NCBI GenBank assembly: GCA_963931925.1
Contig: OZ007569.1
Coordinates: 62,658,542-62,722,541, forward strand
Source: Onchidella celtica
Taxonomy: Eukaryota; Mollusca; Gastropoda; Systellommatophora; Onchidiidae
Direction: 5' to 3'
DNA: 64,000 bases
The notes below the pieces were generated by a model. The model did no database searches, was not told where the DNA came from, and worked only from the letters and a program-made list of their open reading frames with translations. Of this stretch, positions 58,817 through 64,000 are shown piece after piece. The position numbers and the translations under genes are program-made. Each line of letters begins with the position of its first letter. Position 1 is the stretch's first letter.

Positions 58817-59550
58817 GGGACCGTTCACAAATGATGTCAGCTAAAATTTGGCCAAAAATGACCCCCCCCCCTCCCCCCTTGTCATCTTCTGTCATCTTTC
58901 TCATGCCCCCCCCCCCCCCCACCAAGTTGACGTCAACCAAAATGTACATGTACATCTAGATAGAACCCGTACAGGATGCATTTAATATATATATTCACCT
59001 TTGATCTTTATTTTAAATCAAAATAAAAACTATTGTTTATAAAAAAATACCTCAAAGAAATACCTGAACTGTCAAATCCAAATTTAACCACGCAAAATAA
59101 TTAAAACAAATAGATTCGATAGCAAGCATGGATTGGATATCAAGCATAAACAAAGCAAAAAGATTGGAGTATCAGTATCATCTCAGCTTGGAAAAAATAA
59201 ATATCAAATAAATCACAGAAAAAAAAAAAGAATTTAATTATGCATGGCACATGAAAATATCCTGGAACTGTAAACAAGTGGGGAGGACTTCCATACATGT
59301 ATATAATATACTGACTGGTGTACGATTATGGGGAGATAACTGTTAATACTGTTTATTTTAGGCCAAGAAAATGTGGTCTATATTTTTCTTCTTGATTTGA
59401 AGATTTGACTTTTCTTTTTACCAACCTTTTAGAGCATCATGGTTGATGTCAACTTTGTAAGGACCCCCCCTCCCCCCATGTCAACTTTTGTCAACTTTTC
59501 ACTGACCCCCCCCTCCCCCCTCCGAGCTGACGTCATTTGTGAACGGTCCC
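58817..59550. mobile_element. PIF/Harbinger-like non-autonomous transposon
   Basis: The termini begin GGGACCGTTCACAAATGAtGTCAGCT and, inverted, GGGACCGTTCACAAATGACG; they are near-identical over about 26 bp. TAA lies outside each end (58814-58816 and 59551-59553), fitting the TWA target of PIF/Harbinger. Subterminal CCCCCC and TGTCATCTT/TGTCAACTT repeats occur at both ends. There is no transposase ORF in the 734 bp. Confidence 0.75.
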
Positions 59551-62500
59551 TAAGTAGTCAGTTAGAATTTTAGCAGCAAGTTTCTACTTTATAATGGTAC
59601 CAATTTCGTTGTACTTTGATGCACATATCCTATTGAAATAATTAATAAGAGGATCTCGGATTTAAAGTAAACCACGAGTTAGACGCATGTTATCCCCGAT
59701 AAATCCAACCTGGGTCAAATTTATTCAATTATTGCTGGAGGGGACGTTAGAGTAATTTCTGCAGATTACTGGGATACCTAATTGACTTTTGTGTGCACCC
59801 TTTTAACCGTACTGTAAATTCGATTGTGTTAGGACCCTAACCGGTTATGTTGTTCGGCTGGACTCAATGTCCGAGCCTTTCACTTGTCCAACACTGGACT
59901 ACGTAATAGCCCTCTCGGACGTCCGCGCTGGCTCATAAGGATGATGCCAGTTCGAGTGGTCAGTAGACTCCATCAAAGACGCCGCAACAATAGGAAGCAC
60001 AAGTGGACCTTGCAGTACAATAGATCGGCGGCGGCCTGCCGTGGCGCGCCTCGCCCAAAACATGGCCTAGTCCAGTTGCGCCAGTAGCAGAGAGACTTTG
60101 GCTTATGGCTGGTTGGGTTTTTTTTTTTTTTGGTTGGTAGGGTTCTCCTATGCCTTTTTGTTTGGTAGTGATACCTTTGTTAGGCTTTTTGAATAAATAA
60201 GATTGCCAGCAGAACCCTGTGTTTGTTAATCCTGTGTATCCTTAAGGGAGTTACTATTGAACCCACGCAGAAACCACATTAGCCACTCGTAGTTCATCCA
60301 ACACTCATTTCCATCTTTCCATTGTCTATCATACTTTTTCCTCATTGGCTTCTCCCTTCTCCCGGTAGGCTACTTCGATTCTGTCTGGTTGCTGGTGATC
60401 AGGACTCATTGGATGGAAGATTTGTTAAAAGCGTAGGGTGTGAAAGTTCAGAGAATGTGGATCGAAATAAAAACGGAACTTTTAATACATAAAACTGGAA
60501 ACTGAATCCTGGATGTCTATTGGCCGAACGAAGGCTCTGCCGTCTGAACTACCGCGCAATCCACAGAATGTGTCATTCCGCCTTTTAATTCACAGTTAGA
60601 TTATTATGTACAACTTTTTCTGTCTCTCCTGGAAATGATTATGGTAAACAAACAAAAAGTTGTGTATTTTGTCTGGCCAAACGAGTCCCCGCCATGCTCC
60701 CATAATTAAAGGTGGCAGTGGCACTTCAAGGTAAAAAACCAAACTGTTCACCTGTCCCTGAAAGACGGGCATATACTCTTGACAGGTGGTAGGTCGGAGT
60801 GGGATTAATGAATTTGTCATTGCCGTCACGATACCTATTATTTTGTTTTGTTTTTGTTGCCATTCACATTCATTCCCACAGGCCTCGGGCTTTTTTTTTT
60901 TTCGTTTTTGTTTGTTTTTTGCTCCACTATTTTGTCAAACTCAGTATTGCTTTGATGAAAGTCACAAAAGGTAAAGTAACATGGAATGAAGTCATGTCCG
61001 CGTTCCACAGGCTACTTACTCTATTTTGTATGTAGGCCAGCGGGATCAACCTTGAACGCTTCATTGGGCCTAATGCATGCAAGCGGGTGCAGGCGACTGG
61101 AAAAAAGAAGACAGCATTCAGTACTTCAGAATGCCAGAGCCCCCCTCCCCTTGGAAAAAAAAACAACAGATTCGAGCTGAACGACATGAGAGAAGCAATC
61201 TTGATCAGAGATTGAGGTCGGCCTCGGTACTTCGGTGTGTCACTGTCGGGGGCCGGTATCAGATTCTGTGGTGACCGTGGTACGAGATGTAGCCTATACC
61301 AAAAATGCTTCGACAAAGTTGTTTTGACCTTCCTCCGGCAGGCAGCGGGTTTGATGAAAGATTTTTTCAATGAGAGAGGATATATATATGCTGATGAACA
61401 TAGACGACACACAGTACATCATCTGGCCATTCTGACGTAAAACAAAGGAAAACAAACAAACAAACAAATAGAAGGCATCAGGTTGAGGATAAAATGGAAA
61501 ACAATAATAGTATTTACAACCAATAGACGTTCACCCCTATTCATCTTACACAATGGTGTGCACCACGTACTAACCACAAAGAATCTCAACCTCTGAATTG
61601 TAAGCGCCTTTTCAATCGAGATGAACAAGCACATTAGGAATGTGCTAGCCTACCATTAATTGTCCCAGAAATTAATCAAACCATAATTTATAAGCAATTA
61701 TATAAGTATTAGAAGATTTGTGGTGACCTCCATCTGGTATGAAAAACCGACCACCAGACTGAGTCCCGGATTGCAAAAGTTTGAGAAACCCTGGTATTTC
61801 GAGGTCATTTCTTGGCCGCTGCGTTACAAATTTTGTGTGTCATTCTCTCCCTGCTGTCTCCACTGTCTCAAGGGTTGACATATATCTGAACGGAGCTACT
61901 GCTACAGGTAAGCAATACAACTTTGATGCCTTCTGGGTCAATTTTTCGAGCTATTCGTTTGAGCTTCTCGATTCCAACACAAGGCTATGCCGTTTGAAAC
62001 GACTTTAAATAGGCCTAGCAGTATAGCAGTTGAAGTTTTGAACTTTTAGTATTATGTAAGCAAAATGATGTCTTTGAATTGATTTTATGTGATTAACATA
62101 AAAACCATCAGTTTCGTTGCGCTACCAATAAAATGCAAAAATCACTACCAGTAGACCATGCGCGGGGCGAGGGGGCGGGTGTGCTGTATTATCGGTAGTA
62201 TTGTTTAAACTTAATTCGACTAGCATAGGCAAGTCTTCCAATGTTAAGTGTATTTTCAAAGAATATAGTTTGACCATAGGTGAAAGATTACTAGAACTAC
62301 TGGAAGTAGAGACTGGCGTTACATAATGAAGACTACGTACAAAGATGAAAATCTTGGAGGTTCCTTGTTTTTTTTAAAATTAATAATGAGTTATTGCAGC
62401 AGAAACCGAATGCTGTCATTTAGTTTTATGCCGATATAACTGCTACTTTTTTTTTTTTTCTAATTCTATTGGAAATTGCATATTGCCTTACTAGCGGACT

Positions 62501-62829
62501 TCATGACCTCAATGAATTGAAATCGTTGTGGCCCGGACTGCCTCATCAAGTAATGTCTCGTAAAGTGAATAATTGAATTAAAATTGTTAAGAATTAGGTG
62601 TAGTTTAGCAGTCTTTCCTGCCAGGTCACCACTCTAATCCTACCTGATAGAGGGTTCAATTATATTTTAATATTTTTAGCCTACAAGCTAGAGACTGATG
62701 GCGCTCAGGGGAGCTGAATTTAATCAGCATTATGCGGTTGCCGATTCAGAAGTTTTGGTTTTTTCTTTTGTATTTTTTATCTATACTGCATATTACCGAA
62801 ATCTTAACTCTAAGCTTTCAGGCTTGACA

Positions 62830-62956
<127 letters not shown>

Positions 62957-64000
62957 TTCAACAGGTTTAGGAAGACAATAAACTTCGGCAAAAATTAAAT
63001 GCATGACATGACAGTGGTGATTCAACTGATTAACAATTTCTCCAGTCAAGATACATTGTGTACAGATTTATTCTGTTTTAAAAAAAAGAGGGTGGTGGTC
63101 ATACCTTTACAGGTCAGTCCAGGAAAGTAAAAGTTCGTTGAAATGTGGAGAAATCAATCTCGTTATAATGTACAGATAACTGGACATCCAGATGAATGCA
63201 GAAATTAATAGCTACATGACACTCGGGGTAGCTCAGATCTTTGACAAGTAATGCCCTCCCACCCCTAGTAAATTTAAAAAAATCAATTTAATAACTTGCT
63301 TGTGGAACATCCACAAATTTGAGGATCTTACGCGCAGGTGCATGCAACGGCTAACCCAGAGATAATTATTTACCACGTTTTAGTGTGAACGTAAGCAAAC
63401 AACGGAATCCAACTAATTCAGTGCATTAGCAATACCATTCCAAGTTCCTGGTCTCCTTCTTTCACCAAGGCAGAGAATAGCCTTAACCACACTGTTGGTA
63501 AACATACAAAAAAATTCGAGACGATTTCAAGTGGCACATGGTGTAGGCTACATTACAAAATCGGAGAGGCAAAGCAAGTCTACGTGCCGGATGTCATTAA
63601 CGAGAACAAGATCAGAGCTAGACCGAAGAACCAATGTGTGTGTGCGCGCGTCAGCGTGCGGTTGCGTGAATAAATGTTGTTGTCGAGTGAAAATGTCTAT
63701 GTATGGATGGCCATACCGCACCATGTCTTCCCATGTGCAAACCATTCCTTTTTATCTGTAACAAATTCTCATAGGACCAAGGATAAGTAATTAGTACAAT
63801 TTAGGACTCTCAAGATGACACATGGTGGTTCTTTCTCATAGTTTCAGTCCATGTAATGTATACATGTATGCACTTTTCCCCACTGTCTTTCAACTGCACA
63901 TCTGTCCACGCGCACTTGACATAGCCTACTCAGCCTCAATAAGACAGGTACTCTTTTTTTTTTTTCCCTACAAGTTTGTTCTAAATCACCGACTCACCGT

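Noticed and set aside
59884..60087. 67-codon Arg-rich + strand open frame
   Set aside because: No family resemblance and no exon borders; a GC-richer patch explains it.
60927..61412. 161-codon - strand open frame
   Set aside because: Low-information composition with no domain; a poly(T/A) run supplies part of it.

Overview
The window is metazoan nuclear DNA: AT-rich, with intron-split genes (GT..AG borders), long introns, many microsatellites and many DNA-transposon and LINE remnants. The gene set (tryptophanyl-tRNA synthetase, an LRRC73-type leucine-rich-repeat protein, an alpha-class bHLH-PAS factor, a zinc-finger/tyrosine-recombinase protein) and a LINE whose reverse transcriptase ends in a C2H2 finger suggest a marine invertebrate. 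A lophotrochozoan, probably a mollusc, is my best guess, but this is inference. One 200-N assembly gap lies at 14805-15004.

Left end (1-8 kb): the last three coding exons of cytosolic tryptophanyl-tRNA synthetase (WARS1, + strand, 251-2084), then about 5 kb of intergenic DNA with a 0.77-kb pogo-like non-autonomous transposon (7274-8041). From 8.1 to 13.6 kb on the - strand is a complete five-exon LRRC73-type gene. Its last exon adds a 273-residue tail: a run of about 48 serines followed by a Lys/Asp-rich tract.

Head-to-head with LRRC73, about 1.1 kb away, begins a complete nine-coding-exon bHLH-PAS gene (+, 14710-54551, 1167 aa by my splice model). All phases join, starting from a 29-nt coding mini-exon. 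The intergenic promoter region holds a perfect 16-bp palindrome centred on TGACGTCA. The gene has an acidic linker of about 185 residues between bHLH and PAS-A, a divergent basic region, and a Ser/Thr-rich C-terminus ending in an acidic-hydrophobic tail.

Its introns are hosts. The 17-kb intron 2 contains, on the opposite strand, a three-exon gene (29503-33775 or 33856) coding for an acidic N-terminus, two zinc-finger-like modules, a tyrosine-recombinase domain and a Myb/SANT-like C-terminus. It is broken by one apparent single-base deletion. Intron 5 contains an antisense full-length-looking 4.3-kb APE-type LINE with an exact 14-bp target-site duplication and three coding lesions. Intron 7 holds the 3' stub of another LINE. 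Near-perfect hairpin elements (21673-21918, 25230-25362), a TTAA-flanked piggyBac-like MITE and dispersed repeats fill much of the rest.

Right end (54.6-64 kb): no gene recognised. It holds a tRNA-derived SINE (57531-57862), a PIF/Harbinger-like MITE (58817-59550) and a 119-bp (TC)n tract. The genes show no operon-like relation; the notable relations are the divergent gene pair and the nested antisense gene and LINE inside the bHLH-PAS introns.
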